64,000 nucleotides of DNA from JANXMY01 sp965246745 (GCA_965246745.1 OZ251980.1:2852001-2916000), one strand, 5' to 3'; positions 7,847 to 16,491 are shown, numbered from the stretch's first letter. The notes: generated from the sequence alone by a model not told the origin. Numbers and translations are program-made.

Positions 7847-8800
7847 TTACCGGGTCTGCGCCGGGGGCGGCTGGCCGAACCCCTGGTTATGCACCGACTC
7901 GCGGCTGTCGGGGTCGGAAGTCGGCGGGCGCAGGACTTTGAACGGATACGCGCTGCGGCCGTCCTGATAGCCCGTTACCCCGTACACCGGGTAGGGGGCG
8001 TCGCGGTTTGCCGTCCACGCCGCCGGGTTGTCGGCATCTTTGGTATCGGTGCTGGCTTTGAGGCTGCGGACATAGGCCGTCAGCGCCCAGCGCTCCGACG
8101 GCGTGGTCCAGTGGCGGAAGCCCGGCATCTTGCCCTGGCCCATCGTGATATGCCAGAACATCGCGCCGTCGGAAATGTGCTGCACCAGCGGCGACGCCAA
8201 ATCCGGCGGGTGGGGGACCAGGTACTGCCCGACCGTGCCGTAGCCGTAGCCGCCGGGGTTGTGGCACTGAACACACCGATTGTAAAACAAAATCTGCCCG
8301 GAGCGCACCAGCCGCGACCCCTGCGGCAGCGGATTTTTGAGCGTGTTCACCGACGCCGGAGCCGGCTCGTAGCGGGCATTGTCCGACAGATTGGGCGGCG
8401 GCAGCACCGGCTCTTTGGTTTGAAACGTCGTAAAATACGGCGCGACCAGCGTGTTTTCTTTTTCGCCCGGCAGCGCCACCCGCGCCCCGTAAGCATTGGA
8501 CGCTACGGCCTTGCCGTCGGTCGGGGTCAGCGCGACGGCGGCGGAGACTGAGTCCTGGGGGGGCGCAGCGCGGGGCGCATCAATCGGCGTGTAGTTCGGC
8601 TGCCGGTACATCTGGTTGCCGCAGCCCGCAAGAAGCGGAGCAAGAAGAACCCACCCCGCGACAAGTCGCGACCCTCCCGAAACGGGAAGGTAAAGAGGTT
8701 TCAGCAAGCCCTCGTTCTTGAGCTTTGAACTCCTAAGCCCGGAACTCTTTGTCCTCCCGTTTCGGGAGGACCCCTGCGAAGCAAGGAGGTGGGTCTTCAC
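7847..8800 (-). CDS. actE: Alternative complex III subunit ActE, monohaem cytochrome c lipoprotein
   Basis: Periplasmic, membrane-tethered c-type cytochrome of the quinol-oxidising alternative complex III. The 317-residue protein has a lipobox LLAGC (Cys 60) and one haem site CVQCH at residues 176-180; GQGKMPGF further on may supply the axial Met. It is the last gene of the act operon and overlaps the end of actD by 4 bp (GTGA arrangement; GTG start). Oddity: residues about 2-51 before the lipobox are encoded by a palindromic repeat (8644-8797) so the signal peptide n-region is abnormally long and is not conserved-looking. A start inside the repeat cannot be excluded. Confidence 0.88.
   Translation of the reverse strand: MKTHLLASQGSSRNGRTKSSGLRSSKLKNEGLLKPLYLPVSGGSRLVAGWVLLAPLLAGCGNQMYRQPNYTPIDAPRAAPPQDSVSAAVALTPTDGKAVASNAYGARVALPGEKENTLVAPYFTTFQTKEPVLPPPNLSDNARYEPAPASVNTLKNPLPQGSRLVRSGQILFYNRCVQCHNPGGYGYGTVGQYLVPHPPDLASPLVQHISDGAMFWHITMGQGKMPGFRHWTTPSERWALTAYVRSLKASTDTKDADNPAAWTANRDAPYPVYGVTGYQDGRSAYPFKVLRPPTSDPDSRESVHNQGFGQPPPAQTR
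8644..8797. repeat. Palindromic element A, forming the actE 5' coding end
   Basis: Imperfect inverted repeat whose ends read GAAGAACCCACC (left) and GGTGGGTCTTC (right). Arms contain CCTCCCGAAACGGGA, which is itself palindromic, on the left (8672-8688) and TCCTCCCGTTTCGGGAGGA on the right (8751-8769). It covers the first codons of actE and the junction with actD. Confidence 0.75.
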
Positions 8801-9324
8801 TCAAAGCTCCTTGCATCGCGGCGCACATCGGTCGCGCCCGCCTCGCGGCAGAACGCTTCCGCCTGCGCGGCTTTTTCCTCGGTCGCGCAGTGAGCGGCGA
8901 TCCCGATCAGCCCTTCCGAGATGCGCGGGTCGTAGACTTTCGCTCGCCACGACGGCAGGCGCATCTCAAACAAAGCGACGACAAACGCGCCCGACAGCGC
9001 AAACAGCATCATCATCTCATACGAGATAATCGCAATCGGCGGGGCCGGGGAGATCGGCTTGCCGCCGACCCGGATCAAATAAAGCTGGGCGGTCAGCGAC
9101 GCCAGCGCAAAGCCGAACGCAATCCCCGCCAGCGCAAAGCCGAGCGTAAAAATCGGCAGCCGGATAGGCGAGCGGTCCGCTTCCAAGACGCCTTCCGGGA
9201 ACGGCACCGACGACAGCACCATCAGCTCCTGCGTGTCGGTCTGCCCTTCGCCCTTCAGCCGGTTCAGCGCGTTCGCCGCCTGATCAATTTCCTCGAACAA
9301 TCCTAAAACAGTTGTTTCCGCCAT
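8797..9324 (-). CDS. actD: Alternative complex III subunit ActD (DUF3341)
   Basis: Membrane subunit of alternative complex III. The 175-residue protein has the family layout: N-terminal cytoplasmic segment (GLFEEIDQAANALNRLKGEG), two membrane helices (FTLGFALAGIAFGFALASLT and MMMLFALSGAFVVALFEM) and a C-terminal ferredoxin-like stretch 'CREAGATDVRR'. Its start lies 12 bp after actC and its stop overlaps the actE start. The role in ActC/ActF anchoring is family knowledge. Confidence 0.9.
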   Translation of the reverse strand: MAETTVLGLFEEIDQAANALNRLKGEGQTDTQELMVLSSVPFPEGVLEADRSPIRLPIFTLGFALAGIAFGFALASLTAQLYLIRVGGKPISPAPPIAIISYEMMMLFALSGAFVVALFEMRLPSWRAKVYDPRISEGLIGIAAHCATEEKAAQAEAFCREAGATDVRRDARSFE

Positions 9325-9336
9325 TGTTTTTCCTGC

Positions 9337-10773
9337 CTAACCAATCGCTTCTTCGCGGAGCGTCACCGGCATCTGTGCGCCGCCGACCCGCTCGACCCCT
9401 TCGGCGTGCTCGCCTTCGCGGTACTCCCACATCGAGACAATCGGGATAAACTTCGTCAGCAGCGTGTACAGCATCCCGAACAGGCCATACGCGCCGACCG
9501 TGATCATGATGTCCGGCCACGCCGGCGTGTAGTTGCCCCAGGTCAAGCGGTTCACGGCGACGCTCGGGACGACCACCAAAATCCGCTCGGAGAACATGGC
9601 GATGTTGACGCTGACCCCGACCGCCAGCATCGCCCACGGGGACCGCCGGACCTGCTTGAACATCAAGGAGATCAGCGGCACCAGCACGGCAAAGATCGGC
9701 AGCAGCACCAAGACGAACCGATAGCCGTGAAACAAAAAGTTCACATAGTTCTCATGGTCGGGGTCCCGCGAGAACCAGTCGGACCACACGTCGCCGCCGA
9801 AGAAGTAGACCCAGAACAGCGAGATGAACAGCAAAATCTTGCCGATGTTGTCAAAGTGCTGCGGCAGGATATACTGCTCCAAATGGAACACCCAGCGCAG
9901 CAGGCACATCACGACGCAGACCGCGCCGGCCCCCGACAGCAGCGCCCCGCAGACAAAATACGGCGCAAAGATGTTGGAATGCCAGCCCGGCACAATGCTC
10001 ATGCCGAAGTCCCAGCCGACAATCGTGTGCAGCGACACAAAAACCGGGATAATCATCACGGTCAAAATGCCGAACAGGACTTTCAATCGCCGCCATTCCC
10101 GGTCGGTGCCGCGCCACCCGAGCGCCAGCACCGTGTACAAAAACCGCCGCCAGCCGAAAGTCCGCTCGCGCAGGGTCGCAAAGTCCGGCACAATGCCCGA
10201 AAACCAGAAGATGACGCTGGTGATTAGGTACACGCCGAGCGCGGTGGCGTCCCAAATCAGCGGGCTTTTGTAGTCCGGCCAAAGCTGCCGCTCGTTCGGA
10301 AACGGAATAAAGTAGAAAAACAGCCAGTTCCGCCCGATATGGAGCAGCGGAAAGATGCCCGCAACCGCCAGGGCGCAGACAGTCAGCGTCTCCGCCAGCC
10401 GGGTCAGCGACCGCCGCCAGCCCGCATGAAGCAGCCGCAGAATGGCCGAAATCATCGTCCCGGACAGCGCGACCCCCGCCCAGAAGATAAAGTTTGCAAT
10501 GTCCAGGCCCCAGTAAATCGGCCGGTCCATTCCCCAGACGCCCATGCCCTGATAAAGCTGCCACAAAAACGTCAGCGCCGCCGCGCCGAAGATGCTGGCG
10601 AAAAAGCCGAGCACGGCCCACCAGCGCCAGTTGGTTTTCAGCACCGCATCGGTCAGGTCGGTGTTGACCTGCGCCGCCGGCGGCACCGGCAGGTAGGCCG
10701 CCGTGGTGTCCACCAGCGGGATTTCCCGCTGCGTTTCCTGAAATCTATCAAGCTCCCGCTCAATCAATGCCAT
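9337..10773 (-). CDS. actC: Alternative complex III subunit ActC (NrfD/PsrC-like quinol-binding)
   Basis: Polytopic membrane subunit expected to hold the quinol site and help couple oxidation to proton translocation. The 478-residue protein shows about ten hydrophobic helices and the ActC-type segment GRNWLFFYFIPFPNERQLWP then KSPLIWDATALGVYL and PDFATLRER. The N-terminal 50 residues are cytoplasmic. It lies 31 bp after a paralogous NrfD-like subunit gene and 12 bp before actD, all in one minus-strand operon. Sequence features are complete and there is no sign of damage. Confidence 0.93.
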   Translation of the reverse strand: MALIERELDRFQETQREIPLVDTTAAYLPVPPAAQVNTDLTDAVLKTNWRWWAVLGFFASIFGAAALTFLWQLYQGMGVWGMDRPIYWGLDIANFIFWAGVALSGTMISAILRLLHAGWRRSLTRLAETLTVCALAVAGIFPLLHIGRNWLFFYFIPFPNERQLWPDYKSPLIWDATALGVYLITSVIFWFSGIVPDFATLRERTFGWRRFLYTVLALGWRGTDREWRRLKVLFGILTVMIIPVFVSLHTIVGWDFGMSIVPGWHSNIFAPYFVCGALLSGAGAVCVVMCLLRWVFHLEQYILPQHFDNIGKILLFISLFWVYFFGGDVWSDWFSRDPDHENYVNFLFHGYRFVLVLLPIFAVLVPLISLMFKQVRRSPWAMLAVGVSVNIAMFSERILVVVPSVAVNRLTWGNYTPAWPDIMITVGAYGLFGMLYTLLTKFIPIVSMWEYREGEHAEGVERVGGAQMPVTLREEAIG

Positions 10774-10804
10774 CGGAATTTGCCTTTTCTAAAGATAACC
10801 CAAA

Positions 10805-12199
10805 TCATGTTTCCCACAGCGGCGGGTCTTCCACCATCACCGTCACCGTCGCATTGCCCATTTTGCGCTCGGCGGTCCGGGTGCGCTCCTTGCTCGTGCC
10901 CCACCAGGACATCACCGGGAAGTAGCGGCCCGCAATCAGATAGGTCAGCACCAGCATCGCCGCCGCGCTGAAAAAGACCAGCAGGGCCGGCCCGGTCGGC
11001 AGCAGCGGGGTCGCGCCATACTTCGGCGCAAAGGTCGGCACGGTGTCCAAGTACCGCTGACACGCCACGCCGATCAGCACAAACACGCTGATGGTGCAAA
11101 GCGCCCACGGCTTTTTGCGGAAAAACGGCGTCAAGTTGCCGAAAATCGGCAGCGCGGAGCAGCCGAAGACCATGAGGCCGACCAAAATCGGGAAAATCAC
11201 CGTCCGGCTCTGCTGAAGCATCCACTCTTCGGGGATGTGCCCGTACCACGCGGTCAAAAAGTCGCAGATGCGGAAATAGGTCCAGATCAGCGCGAACCCG
11301 ACCATGCACTTGCCGAGGCTGTCGTACTGCGCTTCGGTGAAAAAGCCGCGCCCGCGCAGCAGCCGATTGGCGACCGTCATAATCAAGACCGTGAGGGCAA
11401 TCGCGCCGAGCAGCGACGACAGCGTGTACAGCGGCGCAAAGATGCTGGAGTCCCAGTTCCGCGCGGCGGCAAGCTGAAAGTCCCAGCCGAGCACGGTCTG
11501 CGACCCGACAAACGTGGTCAAAATCGCGACCACCAAAACGCCCTCCGCGCGGCGCAGCACGCGCCACTGATGCTCGGACCCGACCCAAAACCAGGCGATT
11601 TTGCCGTAGAACTTCTTTTCGCGGGTGCCGTCGGCGGCCCGGTCGCGCAGCATCGCAAAGTCCGGCAGCGAGGTCAGGTACAGCAGCAGCCAGCCGGCCA
11701 GGTACGCCGTGCCGACCGCCAGCGAGTCCCAAACGACCGAGCCGAAGTTGTCCCATACCCGGTCCCGCTGATTGGTCATCATGCCGAGGCCGTAAATCTC
11801 GCGCCGGGCGACAATCAGCACCGGCAGCAGCAGCGGCATCCACAAGCCGAACAGCGAGCCGAGGTCGAGCAGCCGGTTCAGCGGATACCGCCATGACGCA
11901 TGGGTAATCCGCAGCATGGCCGACAGCGCGACCAGCGCCTGGCTGATGCCGATCCAGTACAAAAGCGACACCGAGCAGACATGCCAGAAGCCCGGATTGT
12001 CCCGCTGAGTCGGGTACGCCCAGCCCCACACAATCGCCCCGCCGAACAGCACCAGGGCGAAGCAGACCAGGGTGGAGACCAGCCATTTGTTCCAGCGCGA
12101 TTTGTGCGGGTCTTCCAGCACCAGCCGCAGCGGCTCGTAAGCGTTCGGGTCCAGCGCAATCTCGCGCGGCGAGGTTAAGATGTTGTCTTTGTCAAACAC
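10805..12199 (-). CDS. Second NrfD-like subunit of alternative complex III (ActC/ActF type)
   Basis: A 464-residue polytopic membrane protein homologous to the adjacent ActC, with about ten helices, the segment ITHASWRYPLNRLLDLG, WDSLAVGTAYLAGW and LPDFAMLRDR. Alternative complex III normally carries two NrfD-like proteins, ActC and ActF; this gene occupies the slot directly after the Fe-S subunit, where ActC is usual, while the following gene is the closer match to ActC. I therefore leave the symbol open. Its ATG overlaps the end of actB2 by 8 bp, so translation is probably coupled. Confidence 0.88.
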   Translation of the reverse strand: MFDKDNILTSPREIALDPNAYEPLRLVLEDPHKSRWNKWLVSTLVCFALVLFGGAIVWGWAYPTQRDNPGFWHVCSVSLLYWIGISQALVALSAMLRITHASWRYPLNRLLDLGSLFGLWMPLLLPVLIVARREIYGLGMMTNQRDRVWDNFGSVVWDSLAVGTAYLAGWLLLYLTSLPDFAMLRDRAADGTREKKFYGKIAWFWVGSEHQWRVLRRAEGVLVVAILTTFVGSQTVLGWDFQLAAARNWDSSIFAPLYTLSSLLGAIALTVLIMTVANRLLRGRGFFTEAQYDSLGKCMVGFALIWTYFRICDFLTAWYGHIPEEWMLQQSRTVIFPILVGLMVFGCSALPIFGNLTPFFRKKPWALCTISVFVLIGVACQRYLDTVPTFAPKYGATPLLPTGPALLVFFSAAAMLVLTYLIAGRYFPVMSWWGTSKERTRTAERKMGNATVTVMVEDPPLWET

Positions 12200-13016
12200 C
12201 GGCCGCCTCCGGTTCCTCGTCTACCGTCTTCAAATACACCACGGCGGGCGAGACGCCCAAATCTTCCAGCAGCCGAAACCGGCGCGGGTCGTTCCACTGC
12301 TTTGCGACGGCCCAGCGGTCGTCTTTCACATCGCCGAAGGTGATGGCTTTGGGCGGGCATGCCTGAGCGCAGGCCGTGGTGAACTCATCGGGTTCCAGCT
12401 CGCGGTCTTCCGCGCCGGCTTTTTCCTCGGCCCGGCGGATGCGCTGCACGCAGAACGTGCATTTTTCCATGACGCCTTTTTCGCGCACGGTCACATCGGG
12501 GTTCAGATGCTGGTTCAGCGGCACGTCCCACGAGTGCTCGAACCAGTTGAACATGCGGACATCATACGGGCAGTTGTTGCCGCAGTAGCGGGTGCCGACG
12601 CAGCGGTTGTAGACCATCGCGTTCAGCCCTTCCGGGTTGTGGTAGGTGGCATACACCGGGCAGACCGGCTCGCACGGGGCGTTGTCGCAGTGCTGGCAGG
12701 GGATCGGCATGAACCGCGCTTTGACATTGGGGTAGGTGCCTTCCCAGTAGCGCTCGACCCGTATCCATTGGTGCAGCCGGCCTTGATGGGCCTGCTCTTC
12801 GCCGACCACGGGAATGTTGTTTTCGGCGGCGCAGGCCGCTTCGCAGGCATGGCAGCCGGTGCAGCGGTCTAGGTCTATGGTCATCGCCCATTTGCGGGTG
12901 CGATGGGTGTCTTCAAAGTCTTTGATATACGGCGACGCTTTGAGTTCCGACGGCCCTTCGCCGCCGGAACTTGGCCCGCCTTCGCGTTCTTTTCGGAGTT
13001 CTTCTGCGTCTGGCAT
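12192..13016 (-). CDS. actB2: Alternative complex III iron-sulfur subunit (ActB C-terminal part as separate gene)
   Basis: A 274-residue Fe-S protein of the DMSO-reductase-B type. Cysteine motifs in order are CTGCHACEAAC, CQHCDNAPCEPVC, CVGTRYCGNNCP and CTFC plus CAQACP, enough for four clusters. In the canonical complex this is the C-terminal domain of ActB; here it is a separate gene 20 bp after the molybdopterin-like part, with its own ATG. No signal peptide is present, so export must depend on the partner's Tat signal. It passes electrons from the quinol site towards the ActA/ActE haems. Confidence 0.92.
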   Translation of the reverse strand: MPDAEELRKEREGGPSSGGEGPSELKASPYIKDFEDTHRTRKWAMTIDLDRCTGCHACEAACAAENNIPVVGEEQAHQGRLHQWIRVERYWEGTYPNVKARFMPIPCQHCDNAPCEPVCPVYATYHNPEGLNAMVYNRCVGTRYCGNNCPYDVRMFNWFEHSWDVPLNQHLNPDVTVREKGVMEKCTFCVQRIRRAEEKAGAEDRELEPDEFTTACAQACPPKAITFGDVKDDRWAVAKQWNDPRRFRLLEDLGVSPAVVYLKTVDEEPEAAGV

Positions 13017-13036
13017 TCGTAAGGCTTTCTAAAAAC

Positions 13037-15538
13037 TCAATTCGCCGCCGGTCCGGGCTTGCCGGTCGCATTCGGGGCCTGCGGGGTCTCGCCGCCTTTG
13101 CTGCGGTTGAACAGCGACGAGTTTTCCGCCGGCGGGCCGACCACTTTCTTGGCGGTCTTCCATTCTTTGGCGGTCGTGTGGATCAAATCTTTGACCGCAT
13201 CGGGTTCCACCCCGCCGGGCCGGTCCTGCGCCAGCACCAGCATGGTGTTGTCCGGGGAATAACCGGGCTTGGCGCTCGCCACTTTGGTCAGCGTCACGGG
13301 CGTTGCGCCGTAAGCATGCGCTCCCGTCTGCGGGTCGGCGGTCGGCGCGAGGATAGACAGCGCCGAGTAGCCGCGCCCGGCGGCGTTGCGCCCGTAGACC
13401 GTGTGTCCCTGGCCCATCGGCATGCCGAGCGCGGCGGGATGAATGCCGGGGTACGGAACCGCCAGCGCCTCGCAGGAGCCGTAGGGCGAAGTCAGGCGCA
13501 CCAGGTCGCCGGTGCGGATGCCGAGGTCGTGGGCGACCTGCATGTTGATTTCGACCCACGAGTTCCAAACCGCCATCGTCATCGGGTCGGGGTTTTCCTG
13601 CATCCAGCCTAAATTGGCGTGCCGCCCTTCATTGAAGTAAATGTGCGGGTAAAGCTGGAGCGTAAACTCTCCGGGTTTGGCCCCCCCCGCCCCCAATAAT
13701 GGGGGAGCCGGAGAAGGAATGCTGGGAGCTAATCTTGCTCCTTCTCCGGCTCCCCCATTATTGGGGGCGGGGGGGGACTGCCACACGCCGCCCAGCGCCA
13801 GGGCATTGACCCAGGGCGTGTCGTTTTCAGTGGTGTCGGCGGACAGCGTCGCCTGCCCGATGGCCGCCCACGTTTTGCGGACGGCGGCGCGGGGGTCCGC
13901 CTCGGTCACCGGCGAGCCGAGGCGCTTTGCAATGTCGGCTAATAACTCGCCCGAGGCGCGGGTGTCCCACCAGGGCACGAACGCCCCGGCGTTGTCCTGC
14001 ACCTGCCCGTGGCCGCCGACAAACTGCGGGTCAATAATCGGCTGGCGCAGGGTCGCCATTTGGGTCCCCGGCGGGATCACCGGCGGCACATGGTCGCCCC
14101 ATTCTTCCAAAAACGAGCGTGTCGGCAGGACAACATCGGCATACGCCGTGGTTTCGTCTTCAAACGTCGTCAGCGCGGCGACAAACGGCACTTTGGCGAG
14201 CGCTTGCGAAAAGCCGACCGCCGACGGCAGCGTAAACACGGGGTTCGGCTGGCCCAAAATCACCAAAGCGCCGACCTGCCCCGAGTTCATTGCCCCGGTC
14301 AAGTTCTGGATGCCTTTGAGGCCGGAAAATTGCGGCCTCACGGCGGGCGCGGCAACCGCCCCCGTGCCGAAGCCGACGCACCGGCTGCCGACCTGACGGT
14401 TGAGCGACTCGACGGCGGTAAACGCTGCGGTCGGATTGGCCGACGCAAGCTGCCCGTTCCCGGCGACCGCCACTGCCCGGTCGCCTGCGCCGCGAAACGC
14501 GGCGGCGACCTCGGCAAGCTGGTTGGCGGTCAGCCCGGTCGCCGCCGCGTATTCGGCCAGCGACGCGCCCGGAGTCTGCACCGCCGCCGCGACCGCCTGG
14601 GCGGCAATCGCCTCGGTGCCGGGGGCGCACGGCAGCCACAGGTCGGCTTTGGCCGCCGTCATGCTCATGCGCGGGCCGATGTAGATAAACTTTCCGTGCT
14701 CGCCCTGCACCCGGCGCGGCCCCTGCCGGAAGTCGCCGAACAAGCGCCCGTAATACACGGGAGACGGCCACGCTTCGAGAAAGTCGCCGCCGAACGAGAC
14801 AACAACATCGGCCTGGTCAAGCTGATACGCCGGAACCTGGTTTTTGCCGTACACAGCCTGCGCCGCCGCCCGCCACGGGGCGTCGTCGAGCATCGCATAC
14901 GAGTAGACCGTGCCGCCCACTTTGGCTGCAAAATCTTTCAAGAGCCGGGATTGCGTGGGGCTGGACGCATACTCCTGGGCATCGGCCAAAATCGCCACCC
15001 GGCCTTTGGCGCTTGCCAGCCCGGCCGTGACTTTCCCGAGCGCCGTTTCCCAGTCGGTCGTCTGGGCATCCACATCCGTAATCTGCTCGCGGCCGTCCGG
15101 CGGGTTCGCCAGCTTGGGCCGGTCGTAGGTCACAGTCCCGCCGCGCTTGGCGTGAAGATGCGGCTGACGCAATCTGTCGGGATTGTACAGATGCTGCAAG
15201 GCCGCCTGCGCCCGCGCACAGCTTCCGCCCTGCGAGACGGGGTGCGCGGGATTGCCTTCAATCTTCAGCGCACGCCCGCTGATAGTGCGGACCAAAAGGC
15301 CGCACCCGGCGGGGCACATCTGGCAGACCGTCGCGAAGTACTGCGGGACGCCGTCCATCAGGCCGTCGGGCTGGTTGACATAGGGGTAGACCCGGTTGTC
15401 GTAGCCGCCGTAAGTGCCGGTGACTTCGGCCCGGTAGAGGCCGGGGTTGTAGCGGGTCAGGGGCCGGCAGCCGGTCGCGGCGACGGCACTTCCGACTACG
15501 CTGAGCTGAATAAACTTTCGCCGGCTGATCTCGGTCAT
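13037..15538 (-). CDS. actB1: Alternative complex III subunit ActB, molybdopterin-oxidoreductase-like part
   Basis: An 833-residue periplasmic protein related to molybdopterin oxidoreductases, which in this complex lacks the cofactor. The N-terminus SRRKFIQLSVVGSAVAATGC combines a Tat motif with a possible lipobox. Family segments include QMCPAGCGLLVR (residues about 72-83), KIEGNPAHPVSQGGSCARAQ and GVVWQ-like C-terminal motif HANLGWMQENPDP. Oddity: residues about 588-620 (PPAPNNGGAGEG ... PPLLGAGGA) are encoded by a 96-bp perfect palindrome inserted in frame between GGVW and GEFTLQLYP. The protein is otherwise complete. Confidence 0.93.
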   Translation of the reverse strand: MTEISRRKFIQLSVVGSAVAATGCRPLTRYNPGLYRAEVTGTYGGYDNRVYPYVNQPDGLMDGVPQYFATVCQMCPAGCGLLVRTISGRALKIEGNPAHPVSQGGSCARAQAALQHLYNPDRLRQPHLHAKRGGTVTYDRPKLANPPDGREQITDVDAQTTDWETALGKVTAGLASAKGRVAILADAQEYASSPTQSRLLKDFAAKVGGTVYSYAMLDDAPWRAAAQAVYGKNQVPAYQLDQADVVVSFGGDFLEAWPSPVYYGRLFGDFRQGPRRVQGEHGKFIYIGPRMSMTAAKADLWLPCAPGTEAIAAQAVAAAVQTPGASLAEYAAATGLTANQLAEVAAAFRGAGDRAVAVAGNGQLASANPTAAFTAVESLNRQVGSRCVGFGTGAVAAPAVRPQFSGLKGIQNLTGAMNSGQVGALVILGQPNPVFTLPSAVGFSQALAKVPFVAALTTFEDETTAYADVVLPTRSFLEEWGDHVPPVIPPGTQMATLRQPIIDPQFVGGHGQVQDNAGAFVPWWDTRASGELLADIAKRLGSPVTEADPRAAVRKTWAAIGQATLSADTTENDTPWVNALALGGVWQSPPAPNNGGAGEGARLAPSIPSPAPPLLGAGGAKPGEFTLQLYPHIYFNEGRHANLGWMQENPDPMTMAVWNSWVEINMQVAHDLGIRTGDLVRLTSPYGSCEALAVPYPGIHPAALGMPMGQGHTVYGRNAAGRGYSALSILAPTADPQTGAHAYGATPVTLTKVASAKPGYSPDNTMLVLAQDRPGGVEPDAVKDLIHTTAKEWKTAKKVVGPPAENSSLFNRSKGGETPQAPNATGKPGPAAN
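13681..13776. repeat. Palindromic element B, in frame inside actB1
   Basis: Perfect 38-bp inverted repeat: left arm 13681-13718 and right arm 13739-13776, each with a run of eight C/G, then GCCCCCAATAATGGGGGAGC and an AAGGA/TCCTT end, separated by a 20-bp loop. Total 96 bp, exactly 32 codons, and open in the actB1 frame. Confidence 0.9.
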
Positions 15539-15572
15539 AAAAACAGGTCTCTTCTAAAAGCGGACGGAACGG

Positions 15573-15704
15573 CCCCGGATTGAAATCCGATTGAAATCCG
15601 AGGCTAAAATAAACCTGTGTCGCAGCGACACAAGAAACAGAACATTTCGAAGTCTTCCGTCGAGGCGACGGTGGTTTGGCCGAGCCTCGGATTTCAATCC
15701 GGGG
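15573..15704. repeat. Palindromic element C between actA and actB1
   Basis: Inverted repeat with outer arms CCCCGGATTGAAATCCGA...GGCT (15573-15605, containing an internal duplication of ATTGAAATCCGA) and AGCCTCGGATTTCAATCCGG plus GG (15683-15704). The interior holds smaller hairpins GTGTCGCAGCGACAC and CCGTCGAGGCGACGG. It fills the 184-bp gap between actA and actB1; a fragment with the same CCCCGGATTGAA start recurs at 58567. Confidence 0.8.
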
Positions 15705-15722
15705 CTTCCCATCGCGTCATCC

Positions 15723-16283
15723 CTAATAATGGCAGGTATAGCAGTCCACCGACGCTTGGTACGGCTGGAACTTCTTTTCGTACTGCCGGTGACAGGTGAT
15801 GCACCAGCCCATGTTCATATGAATCGGCTGATACACCACATACATCGAGCCGACATTGCCGTGGCAGGTCGCGCACGCAATCCCCGCTCCGACATGGGCC
15901 GAGTGGACAAAATGCACATACCCCGGCTGCTGATTGACCCGCACCCAGGGCACCGACTGCTTCGCCAGGTAATACTGCCGAATTCGCGCGATCTGCGGGT
16001 GCGTGATGGAGATGTTCTTGTGGCAGCCCCAGCACACTTCCACCGGCGGGTAATTGGCGTAGCGGGACGTGGCCGCCGTCCAGTGGCAGTAAGCGCACGG
16101 AATGTGCAGCTCGTTGACATGGACGCGGTGGTAAAACGCAATCGGCTGGGTGGGGCCGGGAGCGCCGACCCAGTTGGTCTTGCGCTCATGGCTGGTTTCC
16201 GGCCAGAAAAACGCAAGGCTCAAAAGGGCCAGCAGGGCGACACTGGCGACGGCGGCGAAACGGATCAGTACAAGGCGGCTCAC
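15723..16283 (-). CDS. actA: Alternative complex III subunit ActA, pentahaem cytochrome c
   Basis: Periplasmic membrane-anchored multihaem cytochrome of alternative complex III. The 186-residue protein has an N-terminal helix (FAAVASVALLALLSLAFFWP) that serves as signal/anchor and five haem motifs in order: CAYCH, CWGCH, CATCH, CITCH and CYTCH, the last four residues from the C-terminus. Five haems is the usual number for ActA. It is the first gene of the operon, followed after element C by actB1. A TATAAT -10 lies about 115 bp upstream on the minus strand. Confidence 0.95.
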   Translation of the reverse strand: MSRLVLIRFAAVASVALLALLSLAFFWPETSHERKTNWVGAPGPTQPIAFYHRVHVNELHIPCAYCHWTAATSRYANYPPVEVCWGCHKNISITHPQIARIRQYYLAKQSVPWVRVNQQPGYVHFVHSAHVGAGIACATCHGNVGSMYVVYQPIHMNMGWCITCHRQYEKKFQPYQASVDCYTCHY

Positions 16284-16345
16284 GCCAAAGTCCCTTTTCT
16301 AAAAACGGCCTGCGAGAACGCACGCAGGAAAACGGCCGGGAATGG

Positions 16346-16405
16346 AAAACACTGTCTATGCAAAACACTGTCTGCGGCGAACGCGCCGTCAGCGGCCTTA
16401 TTATA
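16346..16405 (-). promoter_or_regulatory. Putative act operon promoter with direct repeats in the leader
   Basis: On the minus strand a TATAAT hexamer occurs at 16400-16405; the -35 is weak. Downstream, in the predicted leader, AAAACACTGTCT occurs twice as direct repeats (16346-16357 and 16362-16373 on the plus strand, period 16). This is the only intergenic space in front of actA and is shared with the divergent plus-strand genes. Confidence 0.5.
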
Positions 16406-16454
16406 GCAGAAGTTTGTGCGGAAACGTTGCAAAAAAATTGCTCCTTGTGAAACT

Positions 16455-16482
16455 TTGCACAATCAAATTTTTCGGGTACAAT
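16455..16482 (+). promoter_or_regulatory. Promoter of the 16.5-18.6 kb gene run
   Basis: TTGCAC (16455-16460), 16-bp spacer, TACAAT (16477-16482). The start ATG at 16492 is only 9 nt after the -10, consistent with a leaderless mRNA. Confidence 0.6.
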
Positions 16483-16491
16483 ACGGCAACG

